Positions 10,473 to 19,071 of a DNA stretch of 23,499 nucleotides are shown piece after piece. Below the pieces are notes generated by a model. The model did not search any database. It saw only the letters and a program-made list of their open reading frames with translations, and had not been told where the DNA came from. A program made the position numbers and the translations under genes. Within the stretch, counting starts at the first letter, position 1, and each line of letters starts with the position of its first letter. The DNA comes from Spirogloea muscicola (lineage: Eukaryota > Streptophyta > Zygnematophyceae > Spirogloeales > Spirogloeaceae): positions 233,451-256,949 of the forward strand of contig WELB01000050.1 in assembly GCA_009602725.1 (NCBI GenBank), in the 5' to 3' direction.

Positions 10473-11405
10473 CGTGTATATTAAGAGATGGGGAGGCCAT
10501 GTGTGGCCAAGTACAAAGGCAAGCACATTGGACAAATGTACGTCACCTGCTGCTAAGCTGACCCGCTCAGTAACCACGAGTCAGCACATAGAGGTCGCTA
10601 GCTGACGCTCGAATACCGGACGGCAATTGACTAGCTCTTGTGCCAGCAGCTAAGGCTCGACCAGCTTTCTGATGCAGAGCATACGCCTGAGCTCGTTGCA
10701 GACAGGTTGACACTCGACGTCGCAGAAATGACAGATAGGCTGCCGGCATACCCATCTGGGCTGGGAGCATATCCTCGCGTCGTGCATATCCCAGACTCGC
10801 TATGTTCTCGAGTAGGGTATGGAAGCGAGGACCCAAGCAGCCGAAAGTGTCGATTGCGGCCGGGAGGAGGTGGTCACTGCGGGGGTAGTCTGAGTAGTGT
10901 CGGAGCTTTTTCTGCTCAGCACCTCCCACTGCGTGGCCAGCAATGTGTGTGGAAGCGGAACTCTTGTATGCCTCAGTCACCACCACATCAACCAAAGCTC
11001 GTGGGCCTCCGCCAGGTTGTACACCCACAATGTCCAGGGTGCGACGGTGATGGCCTCCCTGGGAATCCGTGGTGATGGGCATTACATTGCTCACTTCAAC
11101 GATGGCGCGGTAGCCGGCGTCGCGCATCAAGCCCGCCAGGGCGTCCCGTAGGAGATTGTGGACGCCCACCACCTCAGGGCCTGTGGGACACCGCAGCATG
11201 TGGGTGGCTAGGTCTCCGCCCTCCGTACGGAAGCCACACTCACACTGAGTTACTCCAATCAGGCAGGTCGGGGGCAGGCCCAGGAACAGCTGGAGAAGCG
11301 TCCGGAATGCTTCAGGGCTGATTTTGAAAGCGTTGTGGATTGCGTGTGTGGTGAGCCAATCCGTTGCCCCAGGCGTTGCGAGCGATGTGAGACGTGCCAG
11401 ACTCC
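10473..11405 (-). mobile_element. LINE 3' fragment E3 with finger and endonuclease-like domain
   Basis: An open - strand frame runs from about 11405 to the stop at 10567 (~279 codons). It begins within SLARLTSLATPGATDWL, then has the finger C-E-C-x(11-12)-H-M-L-R-C. The endonuclease-like core follows, RRTLDIVGV ... RALVDVVVTEAY ... EQKKLRHYSDYP, and the end is SDLYVLTRGY. The tail shares GTACAAAGGCAAGCACAT with E1/E2, but its hairpin loop is longer (GGCC-ATGTGT-GGCC). The spacing of D, D-V-V and K resembles the restriction-like endonuclease of R2-type and Dualen-type LINEs; that family assignment is inference. No reverse-transcriptase catalytic motif is present. Confidence 0.75.
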
Positions 11406-11504
11406 TTGGATTTAGAGGGGGGGGTCCTTACAATCAAACGAAGCATAGCTGCTACGCCAGCCCCTCTTCTCTATGGGCGAGCCCTTTCTTCTGCTACGAG
11501 TCAC

Positions 11505-11556
11505 TCAGTAACCCCTGCTAAGCAGCCGCAGATCAGAAAGGCTAGGCGCCTGGAAG
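11505..11556 (-). mobile_element. LINE C-terminal stub
   Basis: About 17 codons encode the conserved end FQAPSLSDLRLLSRGY and a stop (11505-11507). They join directly to the hairpin repeat block on the + side, leaving a minimal remnant of a truncated copy. Confidence 0.55.
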
Positions 11557-11665
11557 AAAGAGCTCGCCCATTGAGGATAGGGGCTGGAACAGCCAGCCCA
11601 AAAAAGAATGGACAAAGTACGAGAAGGGAGCCAGGGGAAGCGCTAAGAAAAACAAGCACAAGAAG
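11557..11665 (-). repeat. Dispersed hairpin repeat block
   Basis: This contains GGGGCTGGAACAGCCAGCCC (about 11580-11599) with the same left and right flanks as the 10355-10450 block. It sits immediately 3' (on the - strand) of the LINE C-terminal fragment ending at 11688, so it behaves as that subfamily's 3' untranslated tail. Confidence 0.8.
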
Positions 11666-11687
11666 AAACAAAGCAACTACGAATGAC

Positions 11688-11895
11688 TCAGTAAGTCCTG
11701 CTGAGCAGCCGCAGATCAGAGATGCTAGGGTCCTGGAAGTGGGTCCCCTGGACAGAGCCAGAGGCAGCAGCTAGGGCTCTTCCGGCACGAAGGTGCAGCG
11801 CACGGGCCATGGACCTCTGCAGCGAGACGGCCTGGAAGGGGGTCCCCTGGCCAGAGCCAGAGGCAGCAGCGAGTGCGCGGCCGGCCCGAAGGTGT
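11688..11895 (-). mobile_element. LINE C-terminal fragment E5 with internal duplication
   Basis: The - strand encodes LRAGRALAAASGSGQGTPFQ, then SLQRSMARALHLRAGRALAA ... SDLRLLSRTY and a TGA at 11688. The LRAGRALAAASGS segment occurs twice in the same frame, so the fragment contains a ~65 bp tandem duplication or a junction of two copies. Confidence 0.65.
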
Positions 11896-12125
11896 GCTTG
11901 CTATACTTAGCGCTTCCCCTGGCCCCCTACTCGTACTTTGTTCATTCTTTTTTGGGCTGGCTTGTCCAGCCCCTCTCCTCAATGGGCGAGCCCTTTCTTC
12001 TTTCAATCAATCTGGCCGTGCATTGTTTTCCTTCCCGTCTTCACGGAGGGTGCTCTTCTTCTCGTACTTTGTTCATTCTTTTTGGGCTGGCTTTTTAGCC
12101 CCTATCCTCAACGGGCGAGCACCTT
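11896..12125 (+). repeat. Two hairpin repeat blocks in direct order
   Basis: The first block (about 11896-12003) has TAGCGCTTCCCCTGGCCCCC, then a hairpin TGGGCTGG-CTTGT-CCAGCCC and GGGCGAGCCCTTTCTTC. The second (12059-12125) repeats CTCGTACTTTGTTCATTCTT, GGGCTGGCTTTTTAGCCCC and CAACGGGCGAGC. Orientation is opposite to the 11557 block, so E5 is bracketed by inverted copies. Confidence 0.75.
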
Positions 12126-12129
12126 CTCT

Positions 12130-12450
12130 CCTTGCTCGTCTCCAAGGATACATGCAGGTCCTGCCAGAGCTACCCAGCCTTGGGGACTCTCAGTTGGCAG
12201 TGGCCATTTTTGACAAGAAGTGTGGCACAGCGGCTGAATAACCTCCTAACAGACGTCCCACCTTCGGTCAGCTTTGAAGCTGTCTATGTCATCCATTGAT
12301 GTCAAGCTTCAGCGTTGCTTGCTGATTTGCTGGCTCACCCACTCCTCGAGCAGTCCCCAGCACAGCAGCACTGGTGCAAAGTACGGTGCCCATGCGTCAC
12401 GGTGGGCTTGGTTGTCGCCCCTTGGTCGGCTGGCCTCCTGCAGCCGCTCT
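12130..12450 (+). mobile_element. Decayed LINE fragment, post-reverse-transcriptase region
   Basis: Several frames together give LPELPSLGDSQLAVAI, VPPSVSFEAVYVI and PMRHGGLGCRPLVGWPPAAA. These match LPALPTLHDSQLAVAILTRC at about 20660 (- strand) and LPVGKGGLGCRSLAHLAPAA at about 18530 (- strand). At least two frameshifts are needed to join them, so this is a pseudogene fragment. Confidence 0.6.
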
Positions 12451-12931
12451 TTTGCTATCAGCAGCCGCAACCTTTTCTTTTGTTATTTTGGACAGATTTA
12501 CCTTCTTTTTGGGCTGGCTGTTCACATTCACGCCCCTTTTAGAAGTGCAGATTTCTTTCACAGCCCTCGCTTCATTGGAAAGAGCTGCTTCTTCTGAAAC
12601 AGAGGAAGGCGTTAGTGCTTACGATATGGGAGGGAGGCCAATTTAAGCCTTCATCTGTTCCAGCAAAAGCCAGTGCGTACATTTGGATTCACGTAAAATG
12701 AAGGAAGGAGGCTCTTCCACAGCATGCGGTGGCTTCAAAGACCAGCCTTAAAGTTGTTCGACGTATCTAGGACGCCCCAATGCGAAAGCTTCGAGCCCTC
12801 TTACTCCTCCCAAGACTTCCGCAAGCAAAGCACCAGGTGGGGCCTCCAGAGCTTAGACATGGAACAAAACACAAGAAGCAAGATATTTCATCGTACTCAT
12901 TAGCAGCAGTGAAGCTAGGATAGTCAACAGG
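12451..12931. other. Intergenic DNA with one weak hairpin repeat
   Basis: GGGCTGGCTG...GCCCC at about 12512-12540 looks like a degraded member of the dispersed hairpin family. The remainder, up to the end of the kelch frame, has no supported gene. It probably includes the kelch 3' UTR. Confidence 0.45.
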
Positions 12932-14020
12932 TCATCTTGGCACATTCAATAATGTCTCTACTGCACCCTGGAATGGGCATCTGTGCTTGCCATTGGTGAT
13001 TATCTTTATCCCATTTTGGCAAATGCGCAGGGCACTCATCAGCACTGTCGTCGCCTGGACGTGTGAAAGACCCACCGACCCACCAACTAAGTGTAAATCA
13101 CCTTGGAGATGGACTAAGCTGGCCCCACCGAAAAGGCCGTAACCTTCTTGACATCCACCTCGACATGACTCGTGCACAAGGCCGCTTTCACTGATCTGAG
13201 TATAGGTGTGGAGAATACGGTGCCTGTCTATAATGTAGAGATTGTCGTTTGAACTTGCTGACGCACTACCCTCAACACGGAAAGCCGGCCCTTGCTGCCA
13301 CTCTTTCGGCCCAGGATTGTAAATTTGAGCCCCAAAGCTTCGTAAATGAAAATTAGCCGTTGAATGCAACGTCCACAGTCTCCCATGTAGGCAGAAGGCT
13401 TCACCCACTCCGTATATCAAGGTATCCAGAAGAGGTGGCAGTGAGTGCCACGTACTCTCTTCCTTGGCACAGTCCAAGCTTTCCATTAGGCGTGCAGGAC
13501 CTAGTTTATGGTGACTCCAACCGCCACCGACAACAATGTCATTTTCAAAGACCACTTTGAAGAAACTTGCTCTTGCCACTGGCATTGGAGCACATAACAC
13601 CTAATTGTTGGTAATCACATCGTAGATCCAGACCTGCGCGCAAATCATCCAGCTCAAATCACTGGCATGCATCCACAACTAGATTCAGCCAAGCGGAGAC
13701 GAACAAGAAGCAGATATCGTGCACAGCTAGTGCAGATGATGTCGAAGAAGCACAACCTCATCATTAGCGATGGTGATGCTATATGCTGGTGGTGGTCATA
13801 CCTCATCTGTAGGGGGAAATCTGTCATTGTCACTTTGCGCATGTAGAACAACTGATCGACCACCCATCGCATACAATCTTCTCTTCACAACTGCTGCTCG
13901 GAAGCAGAGCAATCCTTTTTTAGCTGTTGGAAGAGGCGGCAAACGAGACCATCTCCTGAGAGCTACACATGGATCCACCAAAAGAAACAATTCAGTTAAG
14001 CCCCAGAAGCCCGAATGATC
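12932..14020 (-). pseudogene. Kelch-repeat portion of an F-box/kelch gene, interrupted by TAG
   Basis: The first readable exon (14020-13802) encodes SGFWGLTELFLLVD, RRWSRLPPLPTAKKGLL and KRRLYAMGGRSVV. The second (13633 to 12932) continues VWIYDVITNN-TAG-VLCAPMP, ENDIVVGGGW, TWHSLPPLLD, CLHGRLWTLH, LYIIDRH and GDLHLVGGSV. These are kelch beta-propeller blades (hydrophobic-GG followed by Y/W-D and W). The in-frame TAG (13601-13603) falls where the kelch consensus has Trp. ARP7 ends in TAG at its family-typical C-terminus, so TAG is a real stop here. The 5' side is abruptly replaced by SGT1 intron sequence at about 14021, and the missing F-box exons lie beyond it at 15825-16519. A functional product is unlikely unless the TAG exon is spliced differently. 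Confidence 0.75.
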
Positions 14021-15204
14021 AGGCAATAGGTTCACGACTTAGCACATGTTTCCTGCTGATTCCATCTGTGTCTCCTGTGCAAGATAGATACTGCCAGATG
14101 CAAGCAAGTACATATTGATGGGTACCAAGATTGAGATCCGATTGGCAAAAGCTGCACCCACGAACTGGAGAAGTCTAGAGTACACAGCACAACAAAGTAT
14201 CGACCAGCCATACATCGCAGGTATATGTGCATGCACTTCCGGACCAGTTAGACATGGCCCTTTGTGCCTGTCCACAAGTTGCAGTTTGACACAGTTCGAC
14301 AATCTAGACACTTTCTTTGAAAATTCCTCCCTTAACTTGAACCAGCTGATATTTTCTGATGTTGAAATTCCTCTGCTCGTGAATGGTGCACAAATGGGAC
14401 CACCTTTGATACTTATCTGACAGTCAAGGAGGAGAAAGCTACTACCAGTTACCCATCATCCAGGAAACAGCACGTTGACTGGAACAAGCTAGAGGCTGAG
14501 GTGAAGGCAGAGGTACAGGGTCCCTGTTTCCGCATTCCAATCCCATGAATAAGGCTACTGCTTGCTCTTTTAAGTGGTCAGAGATGAGGCAACTCTACTT
14601 CACGAATTAGCTTGTCCTTGGTCTAGCCACACAGCTGCGCTTCTTACTGTCAGGTGAATATCTGTCTGCGACCTGCTGACAAGAAGTGACATAGATGTGA
14701 TTGCAGGAAAAAGGTGAAAATTTGGAACTTGGAAGGTAACCAAGCGCTCAACAAGCTCTTTCAGGACATTTATCGCAACGCAGATGAAGACACAAGGCGT
14801 GCTATGTACAAGTCATTTGTGAGTGCCCATACCAAATGTTGTATGCTCCCCCTTCCAAAGTCTCAACGGCAGAATACTGCTGAGCTGATGCTGCAGGACA
14901 AGTGAATTGTCGTACATGGGGTAAGCCTTGGCTGTTACTGCAACTTGGAAATGCTGCAGGTACTTCTTATTCAGGGTACCGTACTTTTAGTGTTTCTTGG
15001 TGAGTGCAATTTGTAAGCTGATGCCGTTCCTTGTGGCATATATTAACAGGTGGAGTCCAATGGCACTGTGCTATCTACCGACTAGAAAGATGTTGGGAGC
15101 AAGATGGTGTCTGGGAAGGCTCCTGAAGGCTCGGAGATGCTCGCAAGTGATGCCAGAGCAGCATGGTGGCCACGAGGATGCCTGGATCGACAAGCTTTGA
15201 CTCC
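14021..15204 (+). pseudogene. SGT1 partial copy B (+ strand), decayed
   Basis: This is homologous to copy A from intron 6 to the 3' flank with introns retained, so it is a genomic duplication and not a retrocopy. Exon equivalents are 14088-14220 (end of CS), 14424-14512, 14707 to about 14820, and 15050 onward. Two disabling changes are visible. Exon 9 has about 8 extra bases (GAAAATTTGGAACTTGGAAG), which shift the frame. In exon 10 STNWKD has become STD-TAG (15083-15085). The TPR exons and the first CS exons are absent. The left edge abuts the kelch exon and the right edge the inverted copy B'. Confidence 0.88.
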
Positions 15205-15828
15205 GCTGTGTTGTATGCTGGAGATCACAGGAGGCCTCCAATCTTGAAGGTCAACAGAGAAGAGAGAGGAGTCAAAGCTTGTCGATCCAGGCAATCCTCA
15301 TGGCCACCATGCTGCTCTGGCATCACTTGCGACTCCAGTCATGCATCTCCGAGCCTTCAGGAGCCTTTCCAGACACCATCTTGCTCCCAACATCCTTCCA
15401 ATTGGTGGACAGGACGGTGCCATTGGACTCCACTTGTTCATATATGCCACAAGAAAGAGGCATCAGCTTACAAATTGCACTCATCAAGATACACTATATG
15501 TATATTACCCTGAGCACAAAGTACTTGCAGATTTTCCAGATTGCAATAACACCCAAGGATTACCCCATGTATAGCAACCACTTGTCCTGCAGCATCAGCT
15601 CCGCAGTATTCTACCGCTTACCACTGTGGAAGAGGGAGCACTCAATCCTTTGGCATGGGCACTCACAAATGACTTGTTAATTGCACGCCTTGTGTCTTCA
15701 TCTGCGTTGCGATAGATGTCCTGGAACAGCTTGTTGAGCGCTTGGTCACCTTCCGATTTCTCGCCTTTTTCCTGCACTCACATCTACGTCACTTCTTGTC
15801 AGCAGGTCGCAGACACACATCCACCTGA
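14650..15828. repeat. Inverted repeat of SGT1 3' ends (~0.6 kb arms, ~8 bp spacer)
   Basis: The 3' parts of copies B (14650-15204) and B' (15212-15828) are reverse complements with modest divergence. The centre is at about 15205-15211. A transcript across the region could fold into a long hairpin covering SGT1 exons 9-10. Confidence 0.8.
15212..15828 (-). pseudogene. SGT1 partial copy B' (- strand), inverted against copy B
   Basis: On the - strand this carries part of intron 8, exon 9 ([32 protein letters not shown]) and exon 10 through HDWSRK and a TGA stop, plus the 3' flank. The exon 10 acceptor has changed from ACAG|GTGG to ACAAGTGG, which would shift the frame. B and B' share variants that copy A lacks (GTCGATCC in the 3' flank), so they probably derive from one another. 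The fragment ends at 15828 against F-box coding sequence. Confidence 0.85.
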
Positions 15829-16519
15829 TATCTCGTCACTCTGAAGGAGCTTCCGCCACGAGCGGCAAACACCTCGAGCTTCTCTGCTCCATAGATGCAC
15901 AGAGCAGCAATGTACGTAAGCTGACACATTGACCCGCTTCTGTGGACCAATCTGGAGCCCTTCCAAAGGCCGACCGCTGTGATTAGCCAGCCCAAACTCA
16001 GAAGAAGAGATCCTCTACTGGCTTCTTGCTCTACCACAATCAACCGCCGCAATCAGCTCTAAGAGCGTTGATGTATGGAGCCCGATGAGGAACACCATCG
16101 AGTATCCAAGACACTGAGAAAGCAAGCTATACTTCCAGTCATGTCCTCCACGTCAGTCGCCGCTCTGTGACGGGCAGCACATATCTTGGGCGACACCTGG
16201 CGCCCGTGTGGAGCTTGCGGCAGCGGTGTTGGTCAAGTTGAATGCCAGAGCTGGAGGCCGAAGGGGCTGGAGGAGTAGAGGTACGACGGGGCGTCCTGAG
16301 GTTGGCGAGTAGGGCGCCCAGAGTCGAGGGCTCTGGAAGCGCAGGCGCTCACAGGTAGTGGCCTCTGGGAACGAGCGCCAGGCAGTACACGGCGATGTCG
16401 CGAGGGAGGCCCGGGATGAGCTCCGCGTCCGCCTCTTGCTCCTCGTCGCCGCGCTGCTCCTTGGCGGCGGCGGCGGCGGCGGCGCTGAGGCGGCGGCGGC
16501 GGCGGCGGCGCTGATCCAT
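15825..16519 (-). pseudogene. F-box exons of the split F-box/kelch gene
   Basis: Exon 1 is 16519-16353 and exon 2 is 15886-15825, with donor CCT|GTGAGC and acceptor ATGGAG|CAGAG, joined in phase 2. The protein starts MDQRRRRRRR, has a poly-Ala run and an acidic stretch, then a clear F-box: LIPGLPRDIAVYCLALVPRG followed by HYL, REARGVCRSWRKLL and QSDEI. The F-box binds SKP1 and recruits substrates to SCF ubiquitin ligases; a C-terminal kelch propeller is the usual substrate-binding partner in plants. The matching propeller lies 1.8 kb away at 12932-14020, same strand, behind the SGT1 insertion. The intron (15887-16352) holds one degraded copy of the dispersed hairpin repeat (about 15969-15995). 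Confidence 0.8.
16463..16510. repeat. Two (GGC)n/(CGG)n runs in the F-box first exon
   Basis: Two runs of about seven trinucleotides encode the poly-Ala (16463-16483) and poly-Arg (16490-16510) tracts at the F-box protein N-terminus. Confidence 0.85.
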
Positions 16520-16702
16520 GCTGGGCGCCGGACTCGGCCTCCGCTAGCCTGCAACTGGGAGGGAGTGTCAACTGACGGCGAGCCTGTGTGGCCAAGATCA
16601 AAATAAAAAGCGGCGCTGATATGAAAATATCGGCTGTGACAAGCCAGCCAGATACATACAAGTGTTCATGACAAAGTCGGAGGCTAGGCAGACAGGGCGC
16701 CC
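16520..16702 (-). promoter_or_regulatory. Upstream region of the F-box gene
   Basis: This lies between the F-box ATG and the stop of LINE fragment E6. It would hold the promoter and 5' UTR. I see no recognisable motif in it. Confidence 0.35.
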
Positions 16703-17030
16703 TTAGTACCCCCGTGTCAGCAGTAGGAAGTCAGATGAGCTGAGGGGAGGAAGAGCAACCCCGCTGCGCAAGCCAGCTGGCTGCTGCAATGGCGCGACCA
16801 GCCCGGCGATGTAAAGCAATCGCCTGGGACCGCTGTAGGCACATAGATAAACGCATTCGGTAGCTGGAAACAAGACCCAAAGGCACCGAGCCACCGGGAA
16901 GGGCAGCACCCTGTTCCCGGCGCCGCTGGTCAGCTTGAGAGGCCAGCAGCGAAATTAACGAGGACCACCGACCCCCGTAACACCCATGGATGTCCATGGC
17001 CAGGGGGCAAAGAAGAAAAAGCTCGCCCAT
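16703..17030 (-). mobile_element. LINE C-terminal fragment E6 (frameshifted)
   Basis: The - strand reads GGRWSSLISLLASQADQRRR, SSYRMRLSMCLQRSQAIALH and RRAGRAIAAASW. After a frameshift near 16760 it gives SSSDFLLLTRGY with its stop at 16703. It matches the C-terminal half of E7 and E9. Confidence 0.65.
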
Positions 17031-17270
17031 TGGGGATAGGGGATCAAAGGCAAAGATCAAAGGCACGCACAACTGCAGCTGGAGCGGTTTGCAGTTGGCC
17101 ACCGCCGGACAAGGCCAGCCCACAGCTGTCCATTCTTTTCTGGGCTGGCTGTGCTAGCCCCTCTTTTTCTATGGGCGAGCCATTTCTCTTATCTTATCAG
17201 CCCCTTCCCCCATTCGCACTTGCTTCATTCTCTATTACTGGGCTGGCCAATCACAGCCATCGCTCTCTAC
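17020..17270. repeat. Cluster of dispersed hairpin repeats
   Basis: Members seen are GCTCGCCCATTGGGGATAGG (about 17022-17041), GGCCAGCCCACAGCTGTCCA (17113-17132), TGGGCTGGCTGTGCTAGCCCC (17140-17160) with GGGCGAGCC, and GGGCTGGCCAATCACAGCC (about 17240-17258). Both orientations are present. Confidence 0.65.
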
Positions 17271-17403
17271 CGAAAGTGACTTCCTTCTATTTATAGCGCT
17301 TCCACATTGAGAGAAGGCGCGCGGTGCGCATGAGATTGACAGGGAGGCCAGTTCTAGCCTTACAATGTCTTGTAAACTGGGTTATGAGCTGGCTATGGGG
17401 GAC
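17271..17403. other. Short unassigned stretch
   Basis: No coding or repeat signature is recognised between the hairpin cluster and the stop of LINE fragment E7. Confidence 0.4.
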
Positions 17404-18640
17404 ACTAGTATCCCCGAGTGAGCACATGCATATCTGACAAGCTCTACTGAGGAGCCAAACCACCACCACGGACGCCACTAGCCAGGGCTAATGCACGACC
17501 AGCACGTTGGTGAATTGCGATGCCTGGGAGCGCTGCAGACTCAAAGATAGCCGCATTCTATAGCATGCAACGATGGCTTGCGGGACGCTAGAATGGCCTA
17601 AGCTACCCGCCCGACTACGTCGGTGGGCATCAACATGCAGTGCCAGGCGATGGAGGAGGGAAGACCACTTCGTTCCATAGCCGCCGCATATGTCCATGGC
17701 GCACGGGAAGAAGTGGTCGGCCCGGGGGTGGTCATTATAGTGCCTCTCCTTCTTCCTCTCCGCATGATGTGTCGCCCAAGCTGGCACAGTCGGTGTGGGT
17801 GCCCCTGGTTGGCATGCGTCGATGTGAACGACATCGGGGAGAAGACGAGGCCCACCACTCCGGGGGGTGGCCACCACATCCAGACGCCTGACGTAAGGCC
17901 TGCCACGCTTCTGGATTACCGGCATGATGCCCGGCACCTCCATGGCCGCATGATAACCTGCCTCGCGCACCAAGCCGTACATAGCGTCTCTGAGAAGATT
18001 GTGGGAGGCATTACGTTCGCTTCCCGCAACACACCGAAGCATGTGAGCTGCCAAAGAGATCTCATCCACCGAACGATGGCCACATTCACACTGTCGAATG
18101 CCTGCCAAAGAAAGAGGAGGGAGGCCGAGATGGTGATGGACAGCCGCCACTCCGACGCCCCCGGAGAGATGATGGAATGAAGACGAGAGAGCCCATGCCC
18201 ATCCTCCTTGAGCAGAGCTGGAGGTGGCCCATGGCTTGCTCATTGGCTGCGCGTGGGCAACGAGCTTGAGCCTTCAAATCAGAGCATCTTGCCCACGCCG
18301 CAAAGTCGACCTGATCTGCCGTTAGTGATGGGAAGGAGCGGAGAAGGTCTCTGCGACCGCCAGAGAGGGAGGTTTGAAAGGGCAGGGTCCCATTTGCCAC
18401 TCCAGCTATTGCTGGTGCCTGTACTGGCTGACCGCTCCTGATAAAGCGCGTTGGAAACTGTGGAGGCCACTTGCGCCCAACACCCCAGGTGTGCCGCGGG
18501 AGCCAGGTGAGCCAGTGAGCGGCAGCCAAGGCCGCCCTTGCCTACAGGGAGCGTCAATTGGAGGAGGGCGGCAGGCGATGTAGGTTGAGAAGTGGCACTC
18601 CCAATGGGGGCAAGGGCTGCGAAATGCCAGCCCAACAAGA
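17404..18640 (-). mobile_element. LINE fragment E7, longest 3' portion, several frameshifts
   Basis: On the - strand the order is: TLPVGKGGLGCRSLAHLAPA (about 18530), DQVDFAAWARCSDLKAQARC (about 18290), LGLPPLSLAGIRQCECGHRS with finger H and C in LAAHMLRC (about 18060), RRLDVVATP ... RLLPDVVHIDAC (about 17850), ERKKERHYNDHPRADHFFP (about 17740), YRMRLSLSLQRSQA, and after a frameshift RAGRALALASG and SDMHVLTRGY with a stop at 17404. There are at least three frameshifts and one in-frame TAG, so it is dead. It gives the best domain order: post-RT region, C-x-C/H-C finger, endonuclease-like D / D-V-V / K, then the conserved tail peptide. Confidence 0.75.
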
Positions 18641-18730
18641 ATTGACAAAGGTTTGGAGGCGCCTACAAGCGATTAGCAGCTACAAAGGGGCCGGAAGATG
18701 CTAGGGCAGAACAGGGGGAGGATGGTTGAC
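18641..18730. other. Short spacer between LINE fragments
   Basis: About 90 bp lie between the upstream edge of E7 and the stop of E8. I see no feature in it. Confidence 0.4.
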
Positions 18731-18945
18731 TCAGTAGGTACGAGTGAGTAACCTCAGATCCGACAGACTAGCTGCCGGGAAATTATCCCCCTGACGAAAG
18801 CCAGAGGCCGCAGCAGAGCATGGCCAGCACGCAAATGCAGAGCGTGGGCCATGGACCGCTGGATGTAGGGAGTGCCGGGTGGTCCAGCAGGCCGGGCAGA
18901 GCCTGTTGGAGGCTCTCATCCGCAGCGGCATATAATGTACGGAGG
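18731..18945 (-). mobile_element. LINE C-terminal fragment E8
   Basis: The frame ends ASGFRQGDNFPAASLSDLRLL then TRTY with a stop at 18731. Upstream the frame shifts through ADESLQQALPGLLD. It closely matches the end of E4 (SGFRQGDSLRAASLSDLRLL). It is fused on its 5' side to a hairpin repeat block. Confidence 0.65.
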
Positions 18946-19035
18946 GCTCGCCCATTGAGGATAGGGGCTGAAAAAGCCAGCCCAATAAAGAATGAACAAA
19001 GTACGAGAAGGGGGCCAGAGGAAGCGCTAAGAAAA
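18944..19035 (-). repeat. Hairpin repeat block, 3' tail of LINE copy E9
   Basis: This contains GGGGCTGAAAAAGCCAGCCC with the flanks GGCTCGCCCATTGAGGATAG and AGTACGAGAAGGGGGCCAGA. It lies 35-130 bp downstream of the E9 stop on the - strand, as expected for an untranslated 3' tail. Confidence 0.75.
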
Positions 19036-19071
19036 CAAAGCACACAAAGAAAGAAAGCAGCTACAAATCAC

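Noticed and set aside
13601-13603. TAG as a recoded sense codon (as in some ulvophyte algae)
   Set aside because: ARP7 ends at its conserved C-terminus with TAG, and the replaced residues here are Trp, not Gln.
14021-15828. SGT1 copies as processed retrocopies
   Set aside because: Introns and 3' flanks are retained in all copies and no poly(A) tract is seen.
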